The translations under genes and the position numbers were made by a program. From assembly GCA_964563135.1 (NCBI GenBank), contig CAZLWV010000016.1, positions 12,964 to 76,963 of the forward strand: a stretch of DNA of 64,000 nucleotides, read 5' to 3'. Below the pieces are notes generated by a model. It saw nothing but the letters and a program-made list of their open reading frames with translations, had not been told where the DNA came from and searched no databases. This DNA is from JAAYAY01 sp964563135. Its GTDB lineage: Bacteria > Planctomycetota > Planctomycetia > Pirellulales > Thermoguttaceae. This document shows positions 41,306-50,640 of this stretch, in pieces (the stretch's first letter is position 1; each line of letters starts with the position of its first letter).

Positions 41306-43090
41306 TCAACCGAGACGCGTCTTCTGCGCCTCCAACTGGGCCCACAGCCTTGCCGGCACCTTGTCGCCGAACTTCGCCAGGTAGGCCTCGGCGTCTTTCA
41401 GATCGGCTTTGAATGCCCTGCAGTCCACCCGGAGCAGCTCGGCAACGTCTTCCTCGGGAATGTCGAGGCCTGCAAGATCCAGATCCTTCCCGGTCGGCAT
41501 GTAGCCGATCGGAGTCTCCCGGGCGCCGCCCTTTCCCTCGATCCGCTCGCAGATCCACTTCAGCACCCGGCTGTTCTCGCCGAATCCCGGCCACAGCCAG
41601 CGGCCGTCGCGCGACGTGCGGAACCAGTTCACGTAGAAGACCTTCGGCGCCTTGTCTCCCAGCCGGTCCCCCATCGCATACCAGTGCGACCAGTAGTCCG
41701 CCATGTTGTATCCGCAGAAGGGCAACATCGCAAACGGATCCCGCCGCAGACGCTGCCCCACGTCCAGGGCCGCCGCCGTCGTCTCCGAGGCGGCCAGCGC
41801 CCCCATGTACACCCCGTGGTCAAAATCAAAGGCCTGCGCGATGAGCGGAACCGTCTGCGTCCGGCGGCCGCCGAAGACAAAGGCGTCGATCGGCACCCCC
41901 TTTGGATCCTCCCAGTCCGGACAGATCACCGGGCACTGCGAGGCCGGCGCCGTGAACCGGGCGTTCGCATGGGCCGCTTTCTCGCCCGTCTCCGGCGTCC
42001 ACTCCTGCCCCTTCCAGTCGATCGCGTGCTCGCAAGGACCATCGATCCCCTCCCACCACACGTCCCCGCCGTCGGTCAGCGCGCAGTTGGTGAAAATGCA
42101 GTTCCTGTCGAGGCTGCGCATGGCCATCGGGTTGGAGCCCATGCTCGTTCCAGGAGCCACGCCGAAAAAACCGGCTTCCGGATTGATCGCATGCAACCGC
42201 CCGTCCTCGCCAATCTTCATCCAGGCAATGTCGTCACCAATACACTCCGCCTTCCAGCCCGGAATCGTCGGCTGAAGCATCGCCAGGTTCGTCTTCCCGC
42301 AGGCCGAGGGAAAAGCCGCCGCAATGTGGAATCGCTTCCCCTGCGGATCCGTCAACCGCACGATCAGCATGTGCTCGGCCATCCAGCCTTCCTGGCGGGC
42401 TATGTTCGATGCAATCCGCAAAGCCAGACACTTCTTGCCCAGCAGCGCGTTTCCCCCGTAGCCCGAACCGTAGGACCAGATCAGGTTCTCTTCCGGAAAA
42501 TGGGCAATGTACTTCTGCTCCAAAGGCGCGCAGGGCCAGGGCACGTCCTCCTCGCCGTCAGCCAGCGGCGCGCCCACCGAATGCAGGCAGGGAATGAACT
42601 CGCCGTCCTCGCCCAAGGCCTCGATCACCTTGGTCCCCACCCGTGTCATGATGTGCATGTTGGTGACCACGTAGGGCGAGTCCGTGATCTCCACGCCGAT
42701 CTTCGAAATCGGCGAACCGATCGGCCCCATCGAGAACGGAATCACGTACATCGTCCGCCCCTTCATGCAGCCCGTGTACAGCTCCGTCATCGTCTGCTTC
42801 AGTTCCACCGGGTCGATCCAGTTGTTAGTCGGACCGGCGTCCTCCTGGTGCTTGCACGCCAGATACGTGCGCGCTTCCACCCGCGCCACGTCGCTCGCGT
42901 CGCTGCGGAACAGAAAACTGTTCGGCCTCTTCTTCTCGTTGAGCTTCGTCGCCATCCCCGTATCCACCATCAACTGCGTCAGGCGGCGATACTCCTCCTC
43001 CGTGCCGTCGCACCACTCGACCCGATCCGGCTGGCACATGACTTCCACTTCGGCCACCCACGCGAGAAGTTCCTTATGATTGGTTGACAT
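41306..43090 (-). CDS. pckG: Phosphoenolpyruvate carboxykinase (GTP)
   Basis: A 594-residue GTP-dependent PEP carboxykinase that converts oxaloacetate and GTP to PEP, GDP and CO2 at the start of gluconeogenesis. Diagnostic stretches are present: the kinase-1a P-loop FPSACGKTNLAM with the reactive-loop Cys, kinase-2 IGDDIAWMK, the PEP-site YGGNALLGKKC, and the nucleotide-site FFGVAPGTS. The length is normal for the GTP class. The start at 43090 follows AAAGGGAAAC; the frame extends 57 codons upstream without conserved sequence. The gene stands alone and would be expected to respond to carbon source. Confidence 0.96.
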   Translation of the reverse strand: MSTNHKELLAWVAEVEVMCQPDRVEWCDGTEEEYRRLTQLMVDTGMATKLNEKKRPNSFLFRSDASDVARVEARTYLACKHQEDAGPTNNWIDPVELKQTMTELYTGCMKGRTMYVIPFSMGPIGSPISKIGVEITDSPYVVTNMHIMTRVGTKVIEALGEDGEFIPCLHSVGAPLADGEEDVPWPCAPLEQKYIAHFPEENLIWSYGSGYGGNALLGKKCLALRIASNIARQEGWMAEHMLIVRLTDPQGKRFHIAAAFPSACGKTNLAMLQPTIPGWKAECIGDDIAWMKIGEDGRLHAINPEAGFFGVAPGTSMGSNPMAMRSLDRNCIFTNCALTDGGDVWWEGIDGPCEHAIDWKGQEWTPETGEKAAHANARFTAPASQCPVICPDWEDPKGVPIDAFVFGGRRTQTVPLIAQAFDFDHGVYMGALAASETTAAALDVGQRLRRDPFAMLPFCGYNMADYWSHWYAMGDRLGDKAPKVFYVNWFRTSRDGRWLWPGFGENSRVLKWICERIEGKGGARETPIGYMPTGKDLDLAGLDIPEEDVAELLRVDCRAFKADLKDAEAYLAKFGDKVPARLWAQLEAQKTRLG

Positions 43091-43691
43091 GTTTCCCTTT
43101 CTTTCTACGTTCAAAAAACCGGCCTCTCGACGCCACTCGGGCAAAGACCGCTGCCTGGCGGCCACCTGCACCCTTGCCGGCAACCGGCAGATCCTCGGCG
43201 CACCAACCGGTCCTATGGATGCCGCGTCCCCACAAAGAGGTAGGCCCGGCCCTCGCGACAAGGGCCTCGCCTCGCGGATGTCAATCTGAATACGCCACTG
43301 GCACCACGAATTCCGCAGGGAGCATCAAGCGCCTTTCCCAAAACCGCGAAGAAGGCCTCCCACGGGTGGAAAACGGCAAGGTCGGCACTGGTCTTGGGTC
43401 GGCTCTAAGATCCGCTGACCCGTTCCGTCAGCGAGGCAGCAAAGAGCATCTTTGATTGAGATCTCATCCAACCAATAAGGTTCGCTTGTCAGTATTAGGA
43501 TTCGCCCAAAAGAAGTCAATCGCCCTGCAACCCGCATGGGGGATCTCCGGTCTCGCCGCCAGCAGTCTCCCACAAAAAAACCAACCTGCCAGCCAGGCCT
43601 CCTACCAACCCACAGGGCGAACGACATCAACCCGCCCCAACCCCTTTCGCTGCCTGTTCTTCAGATCTCCCCCCCCTCGCCAGCCAGGCCC
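43091..43691. other. Intergenic region upstream of pckG
   Basis: No gene is recognised. GGCCCT (43248-43253) and AGGGCC (43261-43266) form a short perfect hairpin. Pyrimidine-rich tracts occur near 43620-43700. This region would hold the pckG promoter and the 3' end signals of the DUF167 gene, but I cannot point to a clear -10/-35 pair. Confidence 0.4.
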
Positions 43692-43991
43692 CTATTCCCC
43701 AAACCGCACCACCTGCTCGCGAAATTCTTCCAGCGAAACCCCGGTGACCAGGAACCGCTTCTGCGCCGAAGTCTCGCCGGCCACAAGCTGGATCTGAGCC
43801 TTCCGCAACCCCAGTTCCTTGGCCAGCAGCGCCGCGATCGCCTTGTTGGCCTTCCCTTTTTCCGGCGCCTGCGTCACGGAGACCTTGAGCATTCCGTTCT
43901 GAACCCCGCCCACTTCATTGCGACGCGCGCCTGCGTGGGCCTTGACCGGCAGAACAACTCCCTCGGCCCGTTGTTCCAGTTCGATCACCAC
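43692..43991 (-). CDS. DUF167 (YggU-like) protein
   Basis: A 99-residue DUF167 protein, a small alpha/beta domain of unknown function: VVLPVKAHAGARRNEV, then the signature VSVTQAPEKGKANKAIAALLAKELGL and VAGETSAQKRFLV. It starts at one of two adjacent GTG codons (43991 or 43988) that overlap the end of the YggS gene; AGGGG lies just upstream. YggS and YggU-type genes are often neighbours in bacteria, and tight coupling here repeats that pattern. The open frame running leftward through yggS is a shadow. Confidence 0.85.
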   Translation of the reverse strand: MVIELEQRAEGVVLPVKAHAGARRNEVGGVQNGMLKVSVTQAPEKGKANKAIAALLAKELGLRKAQIQLVAGETSAQKRFLVTGVSLEEFREQVVRFGE

Positions 43992-44698
43992 GAGATCCCC
44001 TCGAAAAGAGCGCTCCCAACCCGCACGATCGTCGCCCCCTCCTCGATCGCCACCTCGTAATCTCCGCTCATTCCCATCGAAAGCTCGTCCAGCGATACCC
44101 CGTCGGGACACTCGCCCCGCAACTTGTCCCGCAGCCGGCGAAGCGCCGCGAAGTCCTGCCGGGCACCCTCCGCATCGCTCTCCAGGCCGGCCATGCACAT
44201 CAGGCCGCAGATCTTCAGGTTCGAAAACGCGGCCAAGTTCGAGAGCCCACGGGCCAGCCCCTCGGACGTGAACCCATGCTTGGTCAGGTCTCCCGACGTG
44301 TTCACCTCCAGAAGCACACGGGGGCGAATCGCCAACTCGCCCGCGATCCGGTCGATGGCCTCCAGATGGCGCATGCTCTCGCCCGAATGAACCATCTCCA
44401 CCAGCGGCAGAGTGCGGCGAATCTTGTTTCGCTGGAGCTGGCCGATCATGTGCCACCGAATCGGCCGACCCGCCAGGGCCTCGGCCTTGGGCCAGAAATT
44501 CTGCGGGCGGCTCTCCCCCAGCTCGGTCGCCCCGGCGTCGACCAGGGCTTCCGTGAGCGCGACCCCAACATACTTGGTCACCGCAACCAGCAGTACCTCC
44601 TCCGGACTGCGCCCGCCGCGCACCGCGGCCGCAGCAATCCGCCCGCGCACCCCGGCAAGATTCTCCGCAATTCGGTCGCCAGTCGAATCGGCACTCAT
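43985..44698 (-). CDS. yggS: YggS-family pyridoxal phosphate homeostasis protein
   Basis: A 237-residue single-domain TIM barrel. The PLP-binding Lys is in LVAVTKYVG. The family stretches GATELGESRPQNFWPK, WHMIGQLQRNKIRRTLP and the phosphate-binding C-terminal SMGMSGDYEVAIEEGATIVRVGS follow. YggS proteins carry PLP and control free PLP and amino-acid pools rather than catalysing a known reaction. The start codon overlaps the stop of the LarA-like gene (ATGA), and the end overlaps the DUF167 start, so the three minus-strand genes form one operon. Confidence 0.93.
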   Translation of the reverse strand: MSADSTGDRIAENLAGVRGRIAAAAVRGGRSPEEVLLVAVTKYVGVALTEALVDAGATELGESRPQNFWPKAEALAGRPIRWHMIGQLQRNKIRRTLPLVEMVHSGESMRHLEAIDRIAGELAIRPRVLLEVNTSGDLTKHGFTSEGLARGLSNLAAFSNLKICGLMCMAGLESDAEGARQDFAALRRLRDKLRGECPDGVSLDELSMGMSGDYEVAIEEGATIVRVGSALFEGISW

Positions 44699-45927
44699 CG
44701 CGAATCCCCGGCAAGCCGCGTGAAGGTCAGGGGAGCATTGCCGAGCAGAATACCGTCCGGGTAACGGCTGATCAACCGGTTCAACTCGGCATCCGATTCG
44801 ATCGGAGAAATCATCAGATCTTCAAGCAGCCCCGGGTCCACCCCCCCGCGAAGATACACATCCACTCGTTCCAGTGCCCGCACCATTTCCGCAGCCACCA
44901 GGGCATCGGCCGGCGGACTGTCGAGGATCTTCTGGACGGCTTCCTGCCGCGTGCGCGAGCTACGCAGACACTCCACCGCTTCCCCCGGCTTCTCGGCCAT
45001 CTCGCAGCAAAGCACGATTGCACCCTCGTCCTCGACACACTCCATCGCCGCCGCCAGCGAGCGGGCCAGGTTGCGCCACGTCTGATGCATCGGACCACCC
45101 TCGATCCCGGCCACAACGATCCGGGCCCGGTGAGGAACATCCCACCCCCAGGCCTTCCGATAGACCTGCCTCGCCTGCCGCCGCACCGCTTCCACCGCCC
45201 CGGCAATGATCTCCTGCGCCGTGCCCCCCGCACCGGGCACCACCTGAATGGCGAACACGATCCCCAGCAGCCAGCCTACCTCCTCCACGGCCTCGACGAA
45301 CGACCGCCGGTATCGCCCCCGCGCGCCCAACGCCTTGGGTGAGCGGAACCGCTTCTGGGCTTCCGCATCCGCAAATGTCGGATAGATCGGGCCATGGAGT
45401 CCAAAATGCCCCGGCACCGCCCGTCCGTGGACGCATCCCACCGGAATGACCATGTCGGCGTCGATGAGGACGCGGTTGAGCCAGATCGGATGACCCGATT
45501 CCGCGCTCGCCAGGTAACCCAGCGCGCTCTGATTGCCGGGCTGGTGATCCACCAGCCGCACCCGCCGCTGCAAAGCCTCGCGCAGAAGGGGCACAGGATT
45601 GTTCCTCCCGGCAGCCGCATCAGCCGCCGAACGCAGGATCGTCACCCCGTCCGGATCGATCCCCGCATCTGCCAGATACTCCAGCACGGCTGCCCCGATC
45701 TGATCCCCCCCAGGAACGCCTTCCTCCAAGGCGATCACGATCTGATCCGAGACCGTCAGGCAGCGGGTCAAGGGAGGTATTCCCGTCGGTGCGGCCAGTG
45801 CCTCAGTCACCCGCTCCACCACGTCCACGCCCGCGCTGGGCAAGCGGTTCCCGCATTCCGCAACCAGGGCGCACCGGTCGAACTCCAGTTCGACAGACGA
45901 GCTGGTTCCGTAGCGAAGCGTGGCCAT
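44695..45927 (-). CDS. LarA-like (lactate racemase domain, DUF2088) protein
   Basis: A 410-residue protein of the nickel-pincer-dependent LarA family. The N-terminal domain (DUF2088) has a strand ending LTVSDQIVIALEEGVPG in place of the usual LSDxTRP, and GCVHGRAVPGHFGLHGPIYP supplies the His/Lys-type catalytic neighbourhood. The C-terminal half resembles the LarA C domain (VVAGIEGGPMHQTWRNLARSL). Relatives racemise or epimerise diverse 2-hydroxyacids. The substrate here is unknown, and no larBCE cofactor genes are in the window. ATG at 45927 follows AGGG. First gene of the operon with yggS and DUF167. Confidence 0.78.
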   Translation of the reverse strand: MATLRYGTSSSVELEFDRCALVAECGNRLPSAGVDVVERVTEALAAPTGIPPLTRCLTVSDQIVIALEEGVPGGDQIGAAVLEYLADAGIDPDGVTILRSAADAAAGRNNPVPLLREALQRRVRLVDHQPGNQSALGYLASAESGHPIWLNRVLIDADMVIPVGCVHGRAVPGHFGLHGPIYPTFADAEAQKRFRSPKALGARGRYRRSFVEAVEEVGWLLGIVFAIQVVPGAGGTAQEIIAGAVEAVRRQARQVYRKAWGWDVPHRARIVVAGIEGGPMHQTWRNLARSLAAAMECVEDEGAIVLCCEMAEKPGEAVECLRSSRTRQEAVQKILDSPPADALVAAEMVRALERVDVYLRGGVDPGLLEDLMISPIESDAELNRLISRYPDGILLGNAPLTFTRLAGDSR

Positions 45928-46176
45928 GACGTTTCCCTAACACCCCTCAAGCAGATCCGCGAAAGACGCCCGCCAAGGCGGCCAGCGCCACCTTCTACTC
46001 CACGATCCGCGAGAAGACAGGCAATTCAGGCAAGACAAAACGCGCACGATCTTCATCTTAGCGGGCACCAAAAGAATTGGTCAAGAAGCCGAGCTTTACG
46101 CAACGCCATGCATCGCAAATAATCGGTGTTTCTCCATCGCGGCAACGTCTGTCAACGTTTTCTGGAAATCAAACTC

Positions 46177-48720
46177 ATGAATCGCCACATCCACTGGCCG
46201 TCGCTCCCCACCCTGTTCCTCCTCTTCCTGATGCTTGCAGTCGCGATCGGCCTTCCGGGATGCAACAGCCAGACTGACACGGCGCCTCCCAGCGCCGCCG
46301 GCGGTCCGGCCGAGTCGATCCAGGCGCCGCAGGGGGCGGCCGCCGCACCGGCTCCCACCCGGGGAACGGCCGACGAGGTCCTGAAGAGAATGATTCAGGC
46401 CTACAAGAGTGCCGGAAGCTATCGCGACGATGCCATCGTCCAGTTGTCCGGCACCAAGGACGGCCAGACGCAGCAGATGGCCTTCCCCGACGCGGTCGTC
46501 ATGCAGCGCCCCAACAAGATCCGCATGCAGATTGACGGCGGAACACTCCTCTGCGATGGCTCCAGCCTCTACGGATTCACCGGCGAGCTTGCCAACCAGG
46601 TTCTGAAGCTTCCCGCCCCCCCCCAGCTCACGATCGCCTCTCTCTACCCCGATGTGTTGCTGGCGCGATCCATGATGCAGTCCCCCGCGCAGTCCTTCAG
46701 TTGGGTGCCGCTCCAACTGGTGCTCCTCCTTGCCAACGATCCCATGAAGACATTGACCCTCGATACCCAGGCCGTCCGCCTCCTCGCCCCCGAGAACATC
46801 GACACCCATGCCTGCGACCGCGTCGAGCTGGCCACCGGCAATGGCCCGGGGGTCCTCTGGATCGACCAGGCGACCTCCGTTCTCCGGCGATTCGAACTGC
46901 CGCTGCTCGAGGGCCTGCGCCAACAGGCCGAAGCCAACCAGATTCTCGATCCTCACGTGTCGATCGAATTCCGCCAGGCCGAACTCAATCCGTCCGTCTC
47001 GCCCGAGGCCTTCCAGTTCCAGTTGCCCGACCAGATCAAGCCGGCCGATGCCCTGGTGCGCCCCATCCTGCAGATTCTCGGCCAGCCTTGCCCCGATTTC
47101 CAGTTCACCGGCTTGGACGGCAGCAAGACCTCGCTCAGTTCGCTGAAGGACAAAGTGGTGGTGATGCAGCTCTGGACAAGCAAGAACGTCCCCTGCCGCC
47201 CCGTCCTCCAGGCGAGCGCCAAGGCCTATGCCGCTCTGAAAAACCCGGCCGACGTGGCTCTCATGGCGGTCAACCTGGAGGGCGACAACGTCCAGAACGA
47301 GACCCTCCAGACCGTGCTGAAGGAATGGCAGGCCGAACTGCCCGTGTACCGCGACCTGGAACAGGCCGTTGCCAGGCATTTCGGCATCGGCGGCGTGCCG
47401 GTCACGATCGTCCTCGACAAGAAGGGCAACATTCAGTCGTTGCAGGCGGGCGAGCTGCAGAATATGGACAGCCTGTTGGCCATGTTGATCGAACGGCTCC
47501 AGCGCGGCGAGGACGTCTACAAGATGGCTTTCACCCAGTCCGACAACGAACGAAAGCTCTTCCAGGCGACCGTCCAGCAGAGCGTCGCCGACGACATCTA
47601 CTGCCTCCGTCCCATGATCCCTCCCACCTCGGTCAGCCCCCACACAGAACCCGCCAACCTGAAAATGACCAGGCTCTGGTCGTGCGACCGGCTGAAGCAT
47701 CCCGGCAATATCACCATCCTTCCGGCTGCCGACGGCTCCCCCAGAATCCTCGTCCTCGACGCCGCCACGTCGCTCGTCGAACTGAAAACCGACGGCACGG
47801 TCGCCTCCACTCTGCCGCTCCAGCTCCAGGAGAGAGAACTCGTGACCGCACTTCGCACGGCCCTTGCCGGCGACGGCAAGCGGTTCTTTCTGGGCTGCGC
47901 CCGCGGCACCCAGCGGGTTCACGTCTTCGATGAGAACCTGAAAACCCTCCTGGCCTATCCCGACACCCAGCATCCGGGGATCGTCGATGCCCAGCTTGCC
48001 GACATCAATGGCGACGGCAAGCTCGAGATGATCCTCGGCTACGCCGACGTCGCCGGCGTCCATGCCGTCGACCTCCAGGGCAACCGCATCTGGGCAGATC
48101 GCTCCATGTCCAACGCGCTGCGAGTCGCCGTCCTGGCCCCCGACAGCGCCAAGCAGTGCAGCGTTCTGGCCATGAACGGCAGCATGGCCGGCGGCACCCT
48201 CGTACAGCTCGATTCCCAGGGAAAACGCATTAAGGACATCTCCATCCCCGACTGCTCCATCGGCTGGGTCGTCGCCGAAGACCTCGACGCCAACGGTTCC
48301 TCGGAAATCTGCGTCCTCGCCGTGTCGGTCACTCCCGACAACCAGCCGGCCTCCGATTCGATCGACGCCATGGGAATCGATCTCGACGGCCAGATCCTCT
48401 GGCGCCATCCCATGCCCCGCGGCGTCCACCAGCAAGGAATCGAGCCGGTCGTCGCCGGCAATGTCCTGGCAGGCGGTCCCAGCCAGTGGCTGATCGCCGC
48501 CGCCGACAGCACGATCAGCATCGTCGCGGCCGACGGGCGCCTTGTCGACCGTTTTGCCTACGGCACGGAACTGGCCGGCATGACCACCACCCAGTGGAAT
48601 GGCAAACCCGTCCTCCTGGTCAGCACCCCCAAAACCGTCGATGCCTGGCAGATCGAACCCGCCGCGGCCCCAACCCCTCAACCGGAAACACCCGCGGTGC
48701 CAACAATTCCCCAGTCGTAG
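46177..48720 (+). CDS. Lipoprotein with LolA-like, TlpA-like and FG-GAP-like regions
   Basis: An 847-residue lipoprotein (signal peptide ending LPGC). Residues about 65-290 are LolA/DUF2092-like (PNKIRMQIDGGTLLCDGSSLYGF). Residues about 300-450 are a TlpA-type thioredoxin domain (CPDFQFTGLDGSKTSLSSL, then NVPCRPVL). The second active-site Cys is missing, so disulfide chemistry is unlikely. The C-terminal ~330 residues look like a repeat-rich beta propeller (ADINGDGKLEMILGYADVAG, a VCBS/FG-GAP-like calcium loop). The start at 46177 is where the signal peptide begins. It shares its first two domains with the lipoprotein of the left cluster, which keeps its CxxC. Confidence 0.8.
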   Translation: MNRHIHWPSLPTLFLLFLMLAVAIGLPGCNSQTDTAPPSAAGGPAESIQAPQGAAAAPAPTRGTADEVLKRMIQAYKSAGSYRDDAIVQLSGTKDGQTQQMAFPDAVVMQRPNKIRMQIDGGTLLCDGSSLYGFTGELANQVLKLPAPPQLTIASLYPDVLLARSMMQSPAQSFSWVPLQLVLLLANDPMKTLTLDTQAVRLLAPENIDTHACDRVELATGNGPGVLWIDQATSVLRRFELPLLEGLRQQAEANQILDPHVSIEFRQAELNPSVSPEAFQFQLPDQIKPADALVRPILQILGQPCPDFQFTGLDGSKTSLSSLKDKVVVMQLWTSKNVPCRPVLQASAKAYAALKNPADVALMAVNLEGDNVQNETLQTVLKEWQAELPVYRDLEQAVARHFGIGGVPVTIVLDKKGNIQSLQAGELQNMDSLLAMLIERLQRGEDVYKMAFTQSDNERKLFQATVQQSVADDIYCLRPMIPPTSVSPHTEPANLKMTRLWSCDRLKHPGNITILPAADGSPRILVLDAATSLVELKTDGTVASTLPLQLQERELVTALRTALAGDGKRFFLGCARGTQRVHVFDENLKTLLAYPDTQHPGIVDAQLADINGDGKLEMILGYADVAGVHAVDLQGNRIWADRSMSNALRVAVLAPDSAKQCSVLAMNGSMAGGTLVQLDSQGKRIKDISIPDCSIGWVVAEDLDANGSSEICVLAVSVTPDNQPASDSIDAMGIDLDGQILWRHPMPRGVHQQGIEPVVAGNVLAGGPSQWLIAAADSTISIVAADGRLVDRFAYGTELAGMTTTQWNGKPVLLVSTPKTVDAWQIEPAAAPTPQPETPAVPTIPQS

Positions 48721-48780
48721 AATGGGAATCGAAGAACATGCTGCCGATCTGTGTCGTCCTCCGGGATCGTGGGCGCCCCC

Positions 48781-50340
48781 ATGCCGAGGAAACCGCCAGC
48801 CACTGTCCGCTCCCGCCGCCGGGCGATTGTCTTTCGCCTGGCCGCGGTGGCCCTCGGCCTGTCGCCCCTGCTGCTCCTTGAGGGCCTCCTCTGGTGCTTC
48901 GGTGCCGGCGCGCCTTGCTACGATCATGACCCCTTCGTCGGGTTTCGCTGCGTCCATCCCCTGTTCGTGCTCAGCGACGATGCCCGGCACTACCAGATCG
49001 CCCCGTCGCGACTGGCCTACTTCTGCCCCGATTCGTTTGCCGCCAAGAAGGCCCCCAACGAGTTCCGCATCTTCTGCCTCGGCGGCTCCACCATCCAAGG
49101 TAGCCCCTTCGGCATCGAGACCTCCTTCACCACCTTCCTGGAACTCGGCCTCCAGGCCGCCGAGCCGGAAACACTCTGGCAGGTCGTCAATTGCGGCGGC
49201 GTCTCCTATGCCAGCTACCGCCTCGTGCCGATCCTCGAAGAGGTGCTCCGCTACCAGCCCGATCTGATCATCGTCTGCACGGGCCACAACGAGTTCCTCG
49301 AAGACCGCACCTATCGCCACATCAAGCAGATGCCGGAGCTGGTCGCCCGGCCGGCGGAACTGCTCGCCCGCACACGGACCTGCCAGCTCCTCCATCGCTG
49401 GTGGCAGAGCGATCCGACCCGCAACACCGACGAGGCCTGCGACGGGCGCCCCGTCCTGCCCGGCGAGGTCGACGCCATGCTCGAATACCGCGGCGGCCTG
49501 GACCGCTATCATCGCGACGACAAGTGGCGCCGCGACATCGAACTGCATTTCCGGTTCAACCTCAACCGCATGGTCGCAATGGCACGCAAGGCTGGAGTTC
49601 CGCTCCTGCTGGTCAACCCCGTCTGCAACCTGCGAGATTGCCCCCCTTTCAAGAGCCAGCACCGCTCGGGGCTGGCGACCGATGATCTCCAGCGCTGGCA
49701 GAGCCTCGTCTCCCAGGCCGCCGCGCACTGCACCACCAACGCCGCCGAAACCGTCCGCCTTCTGGAAGAAGCCCTCCTCATCGACGACCAGCACGCCGGG
49801 CTGCACTACCTTCTGGCCAAGACGTACGACTCGATGGGCGACCTGCAGCTCGCCGCCCGGCAGTACATCGCCGCCAAAGAAGACGACGTCTGCCCTCTGC
49901 GGATCCTCGAGTCCATGCACCGGGCGATTCTCGACACGGCGGCCGCCACCGGCACACCCCTGGTCGACGTCCGCCGCATGTACCAGGAAATCTGCCAGGG
50001 AGGCATCCCGGGCGACATGTACCTGGTCGACCACGTCCACCCTTCCGTCGAAGGCCACCAGCTCATGGCCGACCTGATCGCCGCGAAGCTCTCGCTCATG
50101 GGGCTCGTGCACCCGGGTCCCGCCTGGCCAGAGCAACGCCGCGAGGCCTACCGTGCCCAGCTCGACTCCCTCGACAACCTCTACTTCGCCCACGGACAGC
50201 AGCGGCTTGATATCCTCCGCGGCTGGACCCAGGGCAGAGCCGGCACCGACTGGGTCTACCAGCACGGAAAACCGGTCTTCATCGGCCAGCCCAAGAAATC
50301 GCCGAGAACTGATCCGGCCCCGCATCCTGGCGGCCAATAG
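48781..50340 (+). CDS. SGNH/GDSL-family hydrolase-like protein
   Basis: A 519-residue protein with an N-terminal hydrophobic anchor (AIVFRLAAVALGLSPLLLL). SGNH blocks are visible: block I FCLGGSTIQGSPFG (Ser nucleophile), block II NCGGVSYASYR, block III VCTGHNEF, and block V DHVHPS with the Asp-His pair near residue 420. A helical, TPR-like stretch (TVRLLEEALLIDDQHAGLHYLLAK) is inserted before block V. Relatives include O-acetylesterases acting on surface polysaccharides. An in-frame GTG at 48751 would add ten residues; neither start has a strong ribosome-binding site. It lies 60 bases after the large lipoprotein gene. Confidence 0.8.
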   Translation: MPRKPPATVRSRRRAIVFRLAAVALGLSPLLLLEGLLWCFGAGAPCYDHDPFVGFRCVHPLFVLSDDARHYQIAPSRLAYFCPDSFAAKKAPNEFRIFCLGGSTIQGSPFGIETSFTTFLELGLQAAEPETLWQVVNCGGVSYASYRLVPILEEVLRYQPDLIIVCTGHNEFLEDRTYRHIKQMPELVARPAELLARTRTCQLLHRWWQSDPTRNTDEACDGRPVLPGEVDAMLEYRGGLDRYHRDDKWRRDIELHFRFNLNRMVAMARKAGVPLLLVNPVCNLRDCPPFKSQHRSGLATDDLQRWQSLVSQAAAHCTTNAAETVRLLEEALLIDDQHAGLHYLLAKTYDSMGDLQLAARQYIAAKEDDVCPLRILESMHRAILDTAAATGTPLVDVRRMYQEICQGGIPGDMYLVDHVHPSVEGHQLMADLIAAKLSLMGLVHPGPAWPEQRREAYRAQLDSLDNLYFAHGQQRLDILRGWTQGRAGTDWVYQHGKPVFIGQPKKSPRTDPAPHPGGQ

Positions 50341-50640
50341 CCGCAGTCGGACCCGGCGGAAAGAGAATCCTCTGAGGTAGCCGCCTCCCCGCCGAAACGA
50401 GGGTGGCCAAAACTGCTCTTGGTCGCCAGCGGCGATTGGAGGTATGCTGCCGCCTTGGACCGGCCGCCGCGGCATGGGCACACGGCGGCGGCCGCCGCGA
50501 TGCGGTTCTCAACCCGGGGGCGTCCCCAAGCCCCCAAACCTCGTCGCGGCAGACTCCAGGCCAGATGGATCGCAGCACTCGGGGGCGGCATCGCCTTCCA
50601 GGGCGCCCGAGGCAATCACCACCAATGTAAAAACGCACGT
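50341..50640. other. Intergenic region upstream of the GT9 gene
   Basis: No gene is recognised. The segment is extremely G+C-rich around 50470-50510 and includes the palindrome GCGGCGGCCGCCGC. Open frames here lack ribosome-binding sites. No clear promoter hexamers are visible. Confidence 0.35.

Noticed and set aside
46096..50481. Minus-strand open frame of about 1460 codons
   Set aside because: It lies opposite the lipoprotein and SGNH genes, which have clear domains. Long antisense frames are expected in G+C-rich DNA, and its translation is a low-complexity Gly/Asp/Glu/His-rich sequence with no domain.
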